Positions 25,318-40,300 of a DNA stretch of 64,000 nucleotides are shown here, in pieces (positions within the stretch are counted from its first letter, which is position 1; every line of letters starts with the position of its first letter). The notes under the pieces were generated by a model that saw only the letters and a list, made by a program, of their open reading frames with translations, did no database searches and was not told where the DNA came from. This stretch comes from Dendrophyllia cribrosa (Eukaryota; Cnidaria; Anthozoa; Scleractinia; Dendrophylliidae). The position numbers and the translations under genes were made by a program. The DNA lies in assembly GCA_024195265.1 (NCBI GenBank), contig JAJLRJ010000010.1:18294193-18358192 (forward strand), written 5' to 3'.

Positions 25318-28300
25318 ATAGTGAACACTATTTCTAGTTTATCGTAATAGTTTTGATTTTTCTAGATGTCATCGCAATCGCTCGGAATTTAGACTCAGTG
25401 ATTTCAATGTTTTTCGTTTATCTCCGCAATTTTAAATCCGATTTACAAAATTGTTACACTCCTATAAACTTCAAACTTTGTACAATATTTTGTGTAAGTT
25501 TCACACTAATTCAATAAAGGAAAGTTAGTGACACGGCCGCTCAAAAATGGTAGGTGCGGCTACACAGAAACTGGAGGGAAACACCTTAAGTGTTGTTTTT
25601 GTTTACATAATATCAGATGTCATTACGACTGAATTTGAGAATGTTTTATAAACATTTCTCCAAAACTAACGAGAACACAAAGAAAAAGTGAATCACAAAT
25701 TGATATCAACATAAATTCTCACTGAAAATTGTAATTTCTTTTACAATAAGTCCCTCGTCTGTTTGAAAATTCTTTAAAACTCCGCTTTGGTTTTGATCGC
25801 CCCGGCCCCACACTGATAAAAGCGTATGAAGTTCCTCGAAGCAAGATTTAGTCGTTTTTCTCCACTATAGCGGCTTTTGGGCATTCTTTAACGTGGCTCC
25901 ATATAGTAATTGGCCAGTCGTCCGAATAAAATACACACGATCTTATTGCTGTCTTTCGAGAGTTTTGTTTCGCAATACTAGGCACAATATACACGTACAC
26001 GTAGCTTAGGCTTTCTCGTTTATCGAGAAGTCTAATTTGGCAGTCTTGTCCCATTACCATGGCAACCAATGATTGAGTTGTTGAGCTTGTTGTTCAAGGC
26101 TAGCAAACCTCTCAACGGATTGTCTCGGTTTTTACACGGTAAAAATTTACGATTTTTGGTGAAACAGAAGAAACATTCAGTAAGACTAATCTAAAAAAGC
26201 CATAAAAAAATCGGTACATAATTTTCGACAATTTAGTCACTTTTCGTTTTTTACGTTTATTGGGTTTGTGTATGTACAAAAATTGTTGTCTTTTTGTTGT
26301 TGTCAAGAACAAAGAAAATCCTACCAATCTGTCAATTTTGATAAAATTTCACCGTGTGGAATGCGCGCAATAAATGTTTTAGTTACCGTAAAAACCTCTT
26401 TATTTTCGTGACGTCATCAGAATAAACAAACGCGCGCTCGCGCTATTTTCGTGCCCATGCCTCGTGCGCCAAAAAACTATATGGAGCCACCTTAAAGCTT
26501 TCCCTTTCCATTTTGAATATTTTAAATGTGAGTTATTAATCCGATGACACGAAACTACGTTTTTAAAAACCAAGCACATGCCGAGCACGGCAGCCTTTTT
26601 TGTAGAATTTGTTGGTGACCCGGTCACTAAACTATGCGTGCATAAATTTGCATGTAAAATCGTGACAAAAAATAATAATAAAATGAATAAAAAAAAAAGA
26701 AAAACAGAGCCCATTTTTTAATGGGAATAATTGAAACAAACAACTCTAATATTATCGGAACGTTTTGAATATTTATTTATTAATATGGTCCTCTTTTCCC
26801 TTCTAGAGCTTATCCATACTGAAAGAACGCATGTTAGGAATTTAAAAGTATTGAGCAAGGTGAGATTTTTTCAATCTTGACTGAGGTGATTGAGTAACAA
26901 TTGAATAACACACACCGCTAAAAATCAAGCCTTTGCTTTCTCGTGACGTAAGCTTGGGCTGCCTATGATTATAGAAGAGCATCCATTTACAGTTGGAACG
27001 TGGTTAATTAGGGTATGTTTGTTGTCTCATTAGTCGGGCAGAATGCCAAGTCTGCCCGACTTATAAAGAAAATTTTGTTTCAAGTGTTTTTTTAGCCTGT
27101 GGCTAAGTGTTTTTGTTTCAAGTGTTTTTGAGATAAGAGTTTAGATGAAATGATTAAAAGGTTGGCGCTTTCTCAAATGGCTTCACATTTAGAAACATAT
27201 ATCGTGCTGTAGCATTTACTGAAGTCTTGAAAAATCCTTTTGAAGTTCAAAGATCAGTTTTAATTTTCCATACTGAGTTTGAAGTCAAAGACTGTAGAAT
27301 CCATTGACTGTTTATTCTTCAATAGGAGGCTTTTACATGTACAGTATTGTGAAAAGAAATGTAAACGATAATCGTCGAATATCGCGCTTTGTTCTTGCGA
27401 TATTTCGCCGAGATCTCCGCGAAATATCGCACGGATTTCCATCGCGTTAAAATGATAAATTGCCGATATCTGCACGAAATTTCGAAGAGATTTCGTTCTA
27501 GCGAAAGTTCGCCGCATCGATATTTCGTTTAGAGTCAAACGAAATATTGTTCTAACGAAAAATTGCAGTTACGAAAGTTCGTTGAATGAAACGAGATCAC
27601 AACAATGAAACGAAACTTTCAAACAGTTCCTGCATTACCGCACTTCACGTCGCCGAATGTTTGGATGTGGCTTTGTACTCAGTCTACACGAAATATGATT
27701 GGTTTCAAGTCAAAAAGAAATTTACACATGGGATGAGACTACGATAGCCGCTGTGTCTAGATGTCCGGCAGCCGGATAGGATTTTTAAAATACTCCGTGA
27801 CCGGCAGTCTGAAATCTTTTTTCAATTTCGAGTCAATCTATTGCAGATTTGTACAGTGCCGAGCGGTCAGAAAAATTCGCACTATTTAAATCTCGGCATC
27901 ATAAACATTTTCTAAGAGCGGTCAGAAAAATTCGCACTTAAATTGACGGCTATAATCGGAAACGTCTCAGCGGTCTAAACAAGGATAGCATAGGATAAAT
28001 CGAATACATTGAGTAGATTGACTTGAAATTAGTAAAATTACAGACCGCCGGTCACAGAGTATTTTAGAATTCGTGTCCGGAAGCTCACGCATACATGTAA
28101 ACATTTTCTGTCTGATGATGCCAAGATTTGCATAAAAGTGTCGAGCGGTCAGAATTTGACAGCTTTTATCGTAAATGTCTCAGCACAGCTAGCGGTCAAA
28201 ACAAGGATAGCATAGTATGAATCGAATACATTGAGTAAATTGACTTGAAATTAGTAAAATTACAGACTGTCAGTCACGGAGTATTTTAGAATTCGTGTCC

Positions 28301-31300
28301 AGAAGCTTACACATACATGTAAACATTTTCTGTCTGATGATGCCGAGATTTGCATAAAGTGTCGAGCGGTCAGAATTTGACGGCTATAATCGTAAATGTT
28401 TCAGCACAGCTAGCGGTCAAAACAACGATAGCATAGTATAAATCGAATTCATTACCCACTGCAAACGCCGAGAGTAAATAAACTGCCGTAAATCCATCTG
28501 CGTTCGTAGATCACAAGTACCGGTAACTTGACATGAGGGTTTTTGAAATGGCTCTAAAATGCGTAATTGTTGCGTGGAACGGCAGCGCTTACATTTCCGT
28601 TCTATTCAAACACATTAAAGTGTGATCTTTTTTTATTTTAGGAGGGCCTTTTGAAATGGCTCCAAAATGCGTAATTGTTGTGTGGAACCACAGCGCTCAC
28701 ATTTCAGTTTTATTCAAATACGCGAAAGTGTGATGTTTTTTATTTAGGAGAGCTTTTTGAAATGGATACGATATTTCGTTGAGCGGTGATCATATTTTGC
28801 TTGTCTGGAAACGATTTTTCGTTGAGTGATGGCGCGATTTCGCGAGATTTCGCTAAGAGGCAGCGAAATATCGCACACGACTTGGCAAAATCTCGCGAAA
28901 ACTGGAACAATAGATATCCCGAAATATCGCGCGAGATTTCGTTTACATTTCTTTTTCCCAATACTGTAGCTGTGAAAAGTGAAAAACCATTATCAATACT
29001 GTGAAACTGAAAAATCAATTTACAACATAAGAAAAAGGAAAATGACGAAGTGATACATATCAAGTAAAAGGAACTTACATTATTGCCGGATTTGGCGAGA
29101 GTTCCAATCGATAACGATTTCCTCTTCTTTCTTTTCGAGGAACGGATAAATGGACCTTGCATGCACGTGTGATTGTGAAAGACTGATTAAAGGTTTCAAA
29201 TGATGTAGTAACGTGCGTGACAGATCACCTTGTGTGACTGGAAAAACAACTGTAAAACAAATCATAACAATTGGATTAATTCTCGTGCCTTAGAGGCACT
29301 TACACTGTACAAGACCCTAAAGCTCGACTTTTCTACTCGTGGAGTTCTTGTTTTCTCTTGGGTTTACAATGCATTTGGCGAATTCTGATGGTCAATTGAT
29401 GTCAAAGTTGGTAAGAGAGTTTGACATCCTCTAAAATGGCATAGTGTTGTTGATTACAAACGGGTGTGTGAGTCGTCAGACAAAACGTCATTTCCCCTGG
29501 ACCTTTAATACTTTTATCCAGATTCAGAGAAAACTTGAAAGCTTGTTAGACATCTACCGACTACGTACATTTTTCTTAAGGGGTGCAATTTGCATGGTGT
29601 ACTGTTAAATGGGGAAGTGTGGGAAGAAACTATTTTGGGGGTAAAAATGGGTGTATAGAGTACCTTAGTTGCGATTATTTTAGGTTTGGATTTAGTGGTG
29701 AGCCTTTTCTAATTAGCTGTTGTCCTGATTATCTCAAGGATAGCAAGAATAGGTAATTGTAACAGTTTTTCCTTAGACTAACGAGTTTATTTTCTCTAAT
29801 CCTTTGAAATTTGAAAGTATAGTTTTGATTTTGGTGCGAGAATCACTGGTGGAGAGAAAATTTATTGCCATGAGATATCTCGCAAGAGAGATAGGTTGTG
29901 ATGATGTGAATGATTTTTTTGGATCATGTTTTGGTGATTTTTATATTGTCTCAGCCTCCAGTCGCAATGTAGATTGTCCATAGAGGTTGAAACTCGCACT
30001 TAAAGTCCATTCTGAATGTGTTCGAAAGTAAATAACCAGCCAAAGCCAAGTGTTGTCTCAAACTCACTTTGTGACACGTGTACAACGTAAGCGGATGTCG
30101 CACCCCTAGTTTTAAAGCTTAAATTTTGGAAAAAACGTTTTTTTTAAATAAAAACGTAAGTCAGAGAATTGGCTTCATGAAACGTGAGCTGGACTTTGCT
30201 TCCATCCATCAAATCATCCTGTATAAAAAAAAAACCAACATTACAGTTTTCATCGCAGCTACGTTCGTTCGCCCGATGTTCGTTCAGGCCAAAATAAGCT
30301 TGGTAACTGTGCAAATTTCTTGAGCACATGTTTTTATTTAGCCTGGGCCCGGTTGTTCGAAAGCCGATTAACGCTAATCCCGGATTAAAAGTAAACAGAG
30401 GATTTCATTTCTCTGTTTAAAAATGTTTTCAAAAGGTCATTTATTTTAAGCTAGTAGTGAAGACAAGTTAAAGTCGAAACTGAAGGGCATAAAACTTTGG
30501 AAAATTTTCAATTGTTGAGTTATTTATTTGAATTCAAAAATGACGCTAATCCTGGGTTAGCTTAATCATGCTTTGAACAACCTGGCCCTGGTTACTAAGG
30601 TGAACCAAGATGGCCGCTTGTTTACAGACTCTTTTCTTTGGCTTCTTTCGTTCATCATTGGTGTTCCTTCATTGCTAAAAGCTTCAAAATGTCTGACAAA
30701 GATAGCGAGCACTGTTTTACACAGGTATTTTAACAGTTTGAGGCTAAATTTTACAATATATAAACACAATGCTCACGTTCATGCGTTACGTGTTCGCAGG
30801 GTGTTCGATGAGGATTGTTCAATTTGATTTTTGGTCTCGGAGGCATTCTGGCAGCTCTGTTAGACAGACAATACTCGCTTTTCTACATCATCTAAAGTTA
30901 AACAATCACCTCTTATAAATGAAATCTTAATTTTGAGGCTCAAAAAGTCTGGTCTACTTTTTTGAACAGAAAGTACGATAACCTTTTGCAGATGTTCCCG
31001 CAGATAAGCTGCACTCCCGATTTTGAGCAAAAAATTTTTAGTTGATCAATTCTTTGACTCAGTGTTTCTACTTAGTCACGCCACTCATTCAGTGTGAAAA
31101 TGTTGTGTTAGACTTGTTTAAATTAATCAATAGTTATAGAAACGTTGACAAATTCTCTTTTATTTTCCTGTCCATTTACTGATCAGTGTATAAGGCTTGT
31201 GCATAAATTTTGCCCGTTCCAAATAGGACATCCGTACGGCAAAATGCTTAGCAGAGGTGAAGGTCCGAACGTTGTTTCATGTTCACTTGACTCATACATT

Positions 31301-34300
31301 TGTATACACAAGTGATTTGAATCGTTAAATTTCAACATTTAACTAGTGTTTATGTTAAAATAAGCATACAGTCAAACCCCTATTAAAAGGGCTTTGTCGC
31401 GAAGTGTCACGCAAGCTTACAATCTAGAATAACATTGGGACGACATAAACCAAATTTATGCCATCACTGTGGCATCAGGCAAAATTTTTCAATTCTGCCG
31501 TGCTGTGTTATTCGAAATGGCTCGGATTTTTCCCACATGTAAACAAGCTATTTGTCTTGATTTTGAGCATGGACGAAAGTTCTTCTCCGGTTCAACCTAG
31601 TTGCTGATTGCTGTGGAATCAACCCAAAAGTTGTCAGATGTTCCTCACTTATATGAAAGTAGTGTGCTTTTAATGCTCTAACGGTGCTGTGCCTGATTTT
31701 AGTAACATGCAAGTGGTCTCAAGGTCACATACGCAAACAGTTTTAACTACCGTAGTTGTTTTGATCTGTTTTGAATCAAGTCCAACAATTTGAGCGGCAA
31801 AAATCTTAGTGTGACATAAATATGGATTGTGTGTAACAAGACAACTGGATGATGTAATACCCTGGGGAATTACAAATTAAAAGAGTTTACATCCCAGTGA
31901 TGACCCAACCGACTGATCGAGTGCTCATTTGCATATCTGTCCCAGTATACAATATCTTGTTCAATGCTTCACATATTCACGGGATAAAAATCAAAACTTC
32001 TGGTTACAATGTTAACTTTCTGTTGTAAGCTTCTGCATAGGTTTATTTTGAGCATTGATAAAGGCATTGGAATAGAACTAACTTTTTTATTAACCAATCC
32101 CAGAAGAAGTTATTTTGTGTTTCTAGCGGCTCAATTATTTTTTTCTTTTTTACAATATTGAAAATGAGTACACAACCCTGCCCAGAAGACCAAGAGAGTT
32201 TGGTCTCGTGGTCATAGCTGACTTTCCTTCTTAGAAGGTTGATTACAATGGGAAGTAGGTGAACAAAAGAGTATAAAGAGAATAGCTCAACGTCTCAATG
32301 TCTGCTTTTTAAACAGTGTTAATTAAGGGAGAGGTAACCAAAATGGTACATTCTTTTCATATTAAATGGGTGCCTGGAAAAAAACCCTAAGTGGCTTCTG
32401 ATAAACTGCTAGATTCTCATTTCAAATTGCCTTGTATTTCCTTGTGAAACACAACGAGAATTTGACGTTACATCAAAAGTCACTTAGGGCCTCATTCCAC
32501 GCACCCCTTCACTTGTTTTCAGTTTTATTTTTTCACTTTATTGAGATTTTTTCAGGTTATAATTTAACTGTAGAAATTTGTGTGGCCAGAAATATATTTA
32601 TTTGTATGTTGTTATTTCAGGTGTTCTACAGACCAATGTTGAAATTTAACGTCATGTCTAAACAATATATAAATCAACTTTTTCCCAACATGGATGAACT
32701 GATTAAAATTCACGGTAAGTGAGTTTGCACTGTTTGGGTGGGTTACATTTTATTTCAAACAGCCAGGCTAGTATGCCAGATAACATAATTAATGTGCCTG
32801 GCCAAAATTCTTTGTACAGCAGATGGCCCATTTGTAAAGCCCCCGTTTCTATAATGTTACGTTAATATAATTATGAAAGTTTCGGAATAACCTTTAATAG
32901 CCATGGACACACTTGCCTTTGCCTAGTGTTTCCACAGCTTTTTTTCTTTTCTTTTCATATTTCCACTTATTTACATTTATGGAAACACAGAAAGTGTTCT
33001 CTATTTTTGTGTGATAAATGGTGTTCAACCAGTCACTTAAAAAAATATTTTTAATTTGAATGACTACCCTTACTTTAAAAATAAGTTAGACAAAATTAAT
33101 GAGCAAATAAAATGACAATGTACTAAAGTAACGTTTATTTTTAATTCATGTATATGTTGTGGTTCAATTTTATCCTTGGTTCAAATTTTATTTTCCTTTG
33201 TTTTTGGCTATGGTAATATATGATAATGAGTTTTAAACAAAGGAAAATAAAATTTGAACCAAGGATAAAATTGAACCACAACATATATGAAGCATAATGA
33301 ACAAGGTAAAGCAGTGAGACCAAATTTCACCTGATCGCTCACTCGCTCATTCAGCTGTAAACCTTTCTTTGTAATTCTGCTGACCAGCACATAAGGTTTC
33401 GAGCTCTGAAAAACGTCAAATGGATTTTTTAAGACTTACGGACTCAAGTCATGAAGATATTTTGCAGCTAAGAAATGGAATGAACTATCAAATGACATTA
33501 GAATAAAAGTGGCCACCAATGAAATAGTAAACAGAATTAGATCGTTAAATTTCGGGGATAAGTAAATTTCTAATATTAGTTTGAATTAGCATTTTGACTG
33601 CGGCGGTACTATTGTAATAATAGTTTTAATTGGTATTTAATCTGTGGTTTTATCTGATGTAATGTGATATTAGTGTTGTTTAGTTGTTAGGTTTTAATTA
33701 GTTATTAGGTGGAATACCTGTAAACTAGCTCTCAAGCTAAGTGTATATCCACATTAAATAAAGTATGTTATGGTTTGGTTTGGTTTGGTTTGGTTTGGTT
33801 TGTTATGGTTTGGTTTGTTATGTTTGGTTTGGTTTGTTATGTTTGGTTTGGTTTGTTATGTTTGGTGTGGTTTGTTATGTTTGTTTTGTTATGTTTTGTT
33901 ATGTTTTGTTATGTTTTGTTATGCTTTATGTTTTATGTTTTGTTATGTTATGTTATGTTATGTTATGTTATGTTATGTTATGTTATGTTATGTTATGTTA
34001 TGTTATGTTATGTTATGTTATGTTATGTTAGGAAAACAGTAAAGCACGGCACATGTTTCACTGCCAATTGTAAAAGTTCAAATAAACCAAATTTTGTTTT
34101 AATGAATTAAAAACATGTCTTTAATAGCATGACACAAGTACACATTGTTTGAAATAAGAGAGAGAACTTAATGATAAAATGTTTTAAATCTGTTTAATCA
34201 TCAATTCTTTGACTTCAAACCGATCTGCAGATTTTACTAAGGTAAACAGACAGCACAAAAAATGTTGTTTTTAAATGTGTAGCCTGCGAGCAAGCTCTCA

Positions 34301-37300
34301 GGCTTGGGCAAAAAACAAATTTTGTTTCTACTAACAATTTAAAATTTAAAAAATATAGATATGTCTTAGCATGACACAAATACGCATTGAGAGCTGGGTG
34401 ACATAATGTTTCAAATTTGTTTACTCTTCAAATCTTTCATACCCTGGGTGCCAGAAACGTTCTCATGCTCTCATCATTTTTGTGTCTTCTTTTGTCTCTT
34501 ATTTTATCGCCCATATGGAATTAAAATAGCCACTTAACAGCTACCATTTTAATTCCATTTATTCCTCGCGAAGCGAGGTTAATAAATTTGTCGTGCCTCG
34601 GGAGCTAAGCCGCGCAAATTTGAGTGAAAAATGTATTTATATTCATATATATATATACTTGAAGATGTCCAGTCCTGCAGTTGCCTGGCAACAGCGCAAC
34701 AAAGCTTGAAGATGTCAGACAGCAGTACTACTTCATGTAAGCCTATATAGGAGCATTGTAAACAAAGATGGCGGACGGAAATGGTACACAAACCATCGAA
34801 AGGACCTTTTACCAACATGTTTGGTTTCAAAGAAGACAAAGTGGAATGGCGAAAAGTCTCAAATGCAAATCGAGACGCCACCAAAGTTTTGACCTGCTGT
34901 GCACCCTCTCCCGAGTTTCGCGAGGTTCTGCGAGACACATATTTCTAGTAAATATAATAAGCATGTGGGTTCTGTCCCTATGCCTGAATCAAAAGGTCAC
35001 AACAAATTTAACACTAATGCATATTTTCATCGTTTTTGAAAAAAAATGCTTTTAATTATAATTTGATCTTTTACAAATGACTCCCGCTTCAAAGAGCATT
35101 CTATATTCACCAGTTGGCTCATAGGAGCCTTTGATTTTAGCTTACATGTACATAAATCTAAAATGGACTGTAGCTTGGGCATGCGCATTATATTCAGTTC
35201 GGAAGAAGAGAGAATTTGTAATGGAAAATTTATCTAATATATTGTATTAAACAAAATAGAAACATGTTTTCTTTGCTGTTTCAGTATCAGTTCTGTTTGG
35301 TTTCAAAGCAAATTTTCCAGGTTACTGGCCAGAATGTGAATTTAGCTCATGTTGTTGTTTGTTAATTATTTATTTATTTACCTATTTTAGTTTCTTTAAT
35401 GGAGAGCATGATGAACAGACAGGAAGAATCTGAGGATTCAGTCATAACTTGCATAGGCGATGTCATGCTTAAAAGGGTAAGGTGTACATGGTAGCTCCTT
35501 TTTATGATTTTATCATGTAATGACAATTTGGAGATACTGTCTTCTTTTATCTTATGAACTCATCTTCAACAGAGGGTAACATTTTTAATTGAATAGGCAG
35601 GACATATCCCATTCTAACAAATACTTTGTTTAAAAACTTGGCTTGTGAGATTGAAGGAAAAATTAGCTTCCCACCAATAATTGGAACTTCTTGTTAAGAA
35701 TTTCCACTTCTGTGTTTATGTACAAACGTTTCTAACACAAGAAAGAGAATGACAACCACAAAAAAAGAAAAAAGAGAGCGGGGGAAAACACTGTAAGTCA
35801 ATCTGGAAATTTTGCATTGATGCTCAAAATGAAATATTGAAAAGGTTACCTCAAATTGGATGGAAATTTTTTCATGTTATGTGCAAACATAAACTGTTTG
35901 GCTGCATTATTTCAAGGTAGTGGCCAGAAATGACATCTCATTCCGTGGCTTTAAATTCCAGTTGTTTGAAAGTATTCAGGAGTCAGTGGGTTTATAATAT
36001 TGAATATGTAGAGAATCACTAAAAATTCACTGAAACTCTTCTCCCCAAGACCTTCAACACTTAACCAGCTGATATCTCGTTTGGATCTCTGCATCTACAT
36101 CACCTAGATCTGCCCATCTCTGCAACTAATCGCCTAGATCTACCCATCTCTGCATCTACATCACCTAGATCTACCCACCCTGCAACTACATCACCTAGAT
36201 CTACCCATCTCTGCATCTTCATCACCTAGATCTACCCATCTCTGCATCTTCATCACCTAGATTTACCCATCCCTGCATCTACATCACCTAGATCTACCCA
36301 TCCCTGCATCTACATCACCTAGATCTACCCACCCTGCAACTACATCACCTAGATCTATCCATCTCTGCAACTACATTGCCTAGATCTACCCATCTCTGCA
36401 TCTACATCACCTAGATCTACCCATTTCTGCAACTACATCACCTAGATCTACCCATCTCTGCAACTACATCACCTAGATCTACCCATCCCTGCGACAACAT
36501 CACCTAGATCTACCCATCTCTGCAACTCATGGAAGTCAAGGCCTTGACAATCTGGTCAAAATGTTGTTAAAAATGAAACAATGACAACAATCTATTTTAA
36601 AGAACTGGCGTGCATTTCTCTGGTCTCATCGTTACTTCAAGGAAGTCTTCTTGGTGGCTAATAAATCCAGTCTAAGATATTATTTATGATAATTTTCTAT
36701 CTTTCATATGTTTGCTATCATCTTTATTATAGGCATTTTATTGAATTGTGCAAAAAGCTGAGAAATAATTAACTAGAGAAAGAAAAAATAAAGATAGGTT
36801 GATTTTTACAAACTCAAAAACAAATCGCAACTGAAAATAAGTTATTGCTTTTAATTAATTTGTCTGTTTCTGTTGTGCAGTTTGATGATGAACCTGGTGA
36901 GATTGCCAAAGATGCCTGTGCTACATTCTGTAATCATCAAAAACTAGCCTTAGAACAACTTAAGGTATGTAGCTAGGAAAATAGCCAAAATGAATGGCCC
37001 TTTTGAAAATAATTACAAAATGGTACAAAAGGCATGATTGAGCTAACAGGCATTGTTTTCACTTGTTTCAGCATCGTCAAAGAAAAGATCCAAAACTACA
37101 ACAGTTTATAGCTGTAAGTATTTCTGTTTGTTTCTATTCATTCGGGGGACAGTGGAGATACCCTGGTTCAGAGCCTGTCCATTTGCCTTGCAGTCTGTCG
37201 CGGCCTTACTGCTCACACGCGAGTATTTACTTTACCTCTGGCTCCCAGGGTACAATGGAAATTGCTTTAGCTTTGCAGAGAGATATTTGTGTTATTGTTA

Positions 37301-40300
37301 TTATTTCCCTTTAGAGCTGCGAGAATGATCCATTGTGTAGAAGATTAAGACTGCAAGATATAATATCATCAAGTTATCAAAGATTAACGAAGTACCCACT
37401 ATTACTGGAAGGAATACAAAAAAATACTCCAAGTAAGTCTTATCATTGACGATTACAATAATTTAAGATGGCACATGCATTTTTTGGTGTGTAAATTCAT
37501 TTAAATGATTCTGTTTTTACTGTTTGCAATGTAGGCTCTCATATGGATAGCAAAGATATTGAGAGGGGAATTCAGTGTACAAAGGTAAGACAACTAACTT
37601 TGCTGCAAGCTTCATCTCCATGAATTGAAAAAAAAATGTCTTTATGGGTACTTCCTACCTACATGTAGTAGTGAGAAACACAACTTGGACTTGGATTCAA
37701 TGAAAATTAATTAACAACATCACTATAGGCTAAAATTTGTTTTTTGACAAAACACTGACCCCCGAACTGCCCCCTATAAAATTACAGGGTAAAATCAGAA
37801 ATAATATTAATTAATCAAATAAAATGTTTTGGTATAGGCTATTCTTTTATTGGCCAAATTCATTCCTGACGGTGACACACGGTGGGTTGTCGAATCAAAT
37901 TAAAAACAAAAATGTCTGATAAAAAACTCGCAATTACTAGGGGAAGAACTTTTCAACCTTTCAAACTGTTCTAGATTTCTAATGGGAATCATATTTTATA
38001 CACAAAAGAAGTAAGCAATTAGAAAGTCTGGAAATGTTTTGATAGAAAATTTACGGCATCAGTTTGTCGCAATGTTGTTCATTTCGCTTGCATCAAAAAC
38101 TTGGAAGGAATAATAAAGTGAAGCTGTCGATTTACTTGCTATATTAATAGAAGGTTTTAGCAGTGAATTTTTGGGACAAAACGTCACCCTTCAGATGAGA
38201 AATTTTATCATTGATAAGCTGTTAATTGTGCTCTAATTACTTATGAGCAGAAATTTTAGGACATCTTGCTGCAATTAAGTAGTACGCAAGTTAATGCTTA
38301 ATTTAGTAGTCTTTGCCTTTGGAAGGTAGAAAATGCTTTTCCCATAGTTTCGACTGTTGCGTGTTACGCAGGAATAATCTGCTTATTAAACAAAAGTGTC
38401 TTCCTTGTTTAAAGGCGCACATTCACCCAAAAAACATTGCAGTCGTTTGGTTTTGTTTTGAAATGCTCCATTGTTCATACACGTGATCTGATTGGTTGCA
38501 CGCATTCAAGCGTGAATTTGGTGTTACACGAAATTCAGCACAAAGAGTGATCATGACGCGCATAGCATTTTGGGTGAAGGTGGGCCTTTAATGAGCTGAA
38601 AGTCGGCGAATTCTCTATTTATTCTGTTATGTTGACAGTGTTTCTCAAGACTTTGTAACAGTTGTCACTGTTTTTATACTAGGTTTCAATCAAATAAATT
38701 ACAGAAAATCTTTTCGCTATTTTATGTCTTCAAGTACAGTGCTGTCATGGAATTCAATTCTGTCTTGAATTTGCATACATCGATAATTTTGCTTGTCGGA
38801 TCAAATTCCAAACGAGTCCTTTATATTCGTAAAAGCAGGAGCCTTTCCAAACAGCCAAACAGTTCTACTTTTCTATCAGGAAACCTTTTTTCCAAAATAA
38901 TGTGATAACCAATCTCATTCTCAAATGACATTTTTGTTTCTGCTTTACGACTATTTTGGCTGTTTGTATAAATCACATCGTGTCAGGTAGGCTATGATAT
39001 CTCATTTACAACTTCGCCAAAATGTTTGTCGGGACAAGATTTCGAATTTGAGACTTCACCTTTTAGTGAAATCCATTGCTGTTATCAAGCTTCCGTCATC
39101 TTAGAAATGCTGATAAGTTTACTTTATTTATTTATTAATTTCTTTATTTATTTATATCATTTCTGATTTACCCTGTTAATTTTATAGGGGGTCAGTAGGG
39201 GGTCAGCGTTTTGTCATAACCTGCTAAAAGTAGGATATAATTGAGAAGGCAGAAATGTTACCATGAGAACCACAACAGTTGTATTGATAAGTACATCCTC
39301 AACAGAATGTCTGTAAATCGTTATTTTCACAAAGCCTTTGCAACACAGCAACTGATGAGGTTCGCAACTGGGAAATATTTGCCATTGTAGCATCTTTGAG
39401 ACTTACAAAACAGTAACTAAACTGTTACAAATACTTATAATTAAAAGTCTGTATAAACCATGCTTTTTGTGTCTCACAGGATTTACTAGCTTATGTGAAC
39501 CAAAGTGTTAAGGATTGTGAAAACAGACAGGTAAGAGCACACTGTAATGCTGGAGTGCTTGTGGTTTGTACCTCAAAGATAAGTAAAGCTATAACGATAA
39601 AATCAGCCCATGTGCCTGGAGCTTATTTCCGTTTCTTGAGCATAAAACAACCAGGGAATTACTTCATCATTTCCCAAATCCGCCATATTGCATATACCAT
39701 CTTGAATTTTTATGTAATTGTTTCGAATCCAAAAATTATCATAAAATATAAAAGAAACTGACCAAGGATTGAAATTGAACTGCTTATACCTGATGATAAC
39801 TCAGAAGTTAAGGTAAAACCAAAATTCAAATGTCATTTTAAACTACAAAATGCTTCATATTGAGTTAAATAAATTTTGCTAAATCAAGACCTATAGCATT
39901 TATCACAAACAATGTTAATGCGGAAAGTTTAGTTAATTTGAACATGATGATCTTGAGCTGCCAGCTTACACCAAACTTTGTATTTTTTTATTATGTCATT
40001 AGGTGAGCCATTATCATCTCAGCTTAGTACACCCTTAGGGTTATGTGCTTCTGATCTTGCACAAAATGGTGACTCGTGGGAGGTAGAAATTTGCAAGCTG
40101 TTAATATTAATACTAGTTATGCTGTTTGTGGTCTTTCCTTGCAGAGACTTTCTGACTTTCAAAGAAAAATTGACAGAAGACCTCTTGAAAACACCAGTAA
40201 TAAAACAATGGAAGAGTTTAAGGTACATGTTTAACAGTTGATCCTGCCTTTTTGTAGCATACTTAGTGAGTTCAGGATGGAATCTTTATACATCTGTACA

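Larger units (their letters stand above)
22062..25608. mobile_element. Large foldback element, right arm split by a later insertion
   Basis: Left arm 22062-22895 pairs in reverse with 23105-23644 and 25335-25608. Removing 23645-25334 restores a continuous right arm of about 0.8 kb. The loop contains a purine microsatellite (about 23010-23085, AAGAAAAGAAATAAG type). No transposase frame found. It sits between exons 8 and 9. Confidence 0.75.

Noticed and set aside
29518..29560. Exon-like block (IQRKLESLLDIYRL) between exons 9 and 10
   Set aside because: Its length (43 bases) would break the frame, and exons 9 and 10 join directly in the same place as in known family members.
33765..34110. Three overlapping frames of 88-111 codons
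   Set aside because: Translation of pentanucleotide microsatellites only.
36085..36535. CRISPR-like array of about 30-base repeats
   Set aside because: Units are directly tandem without unique spacers, in an animal intron: a minisatellite.
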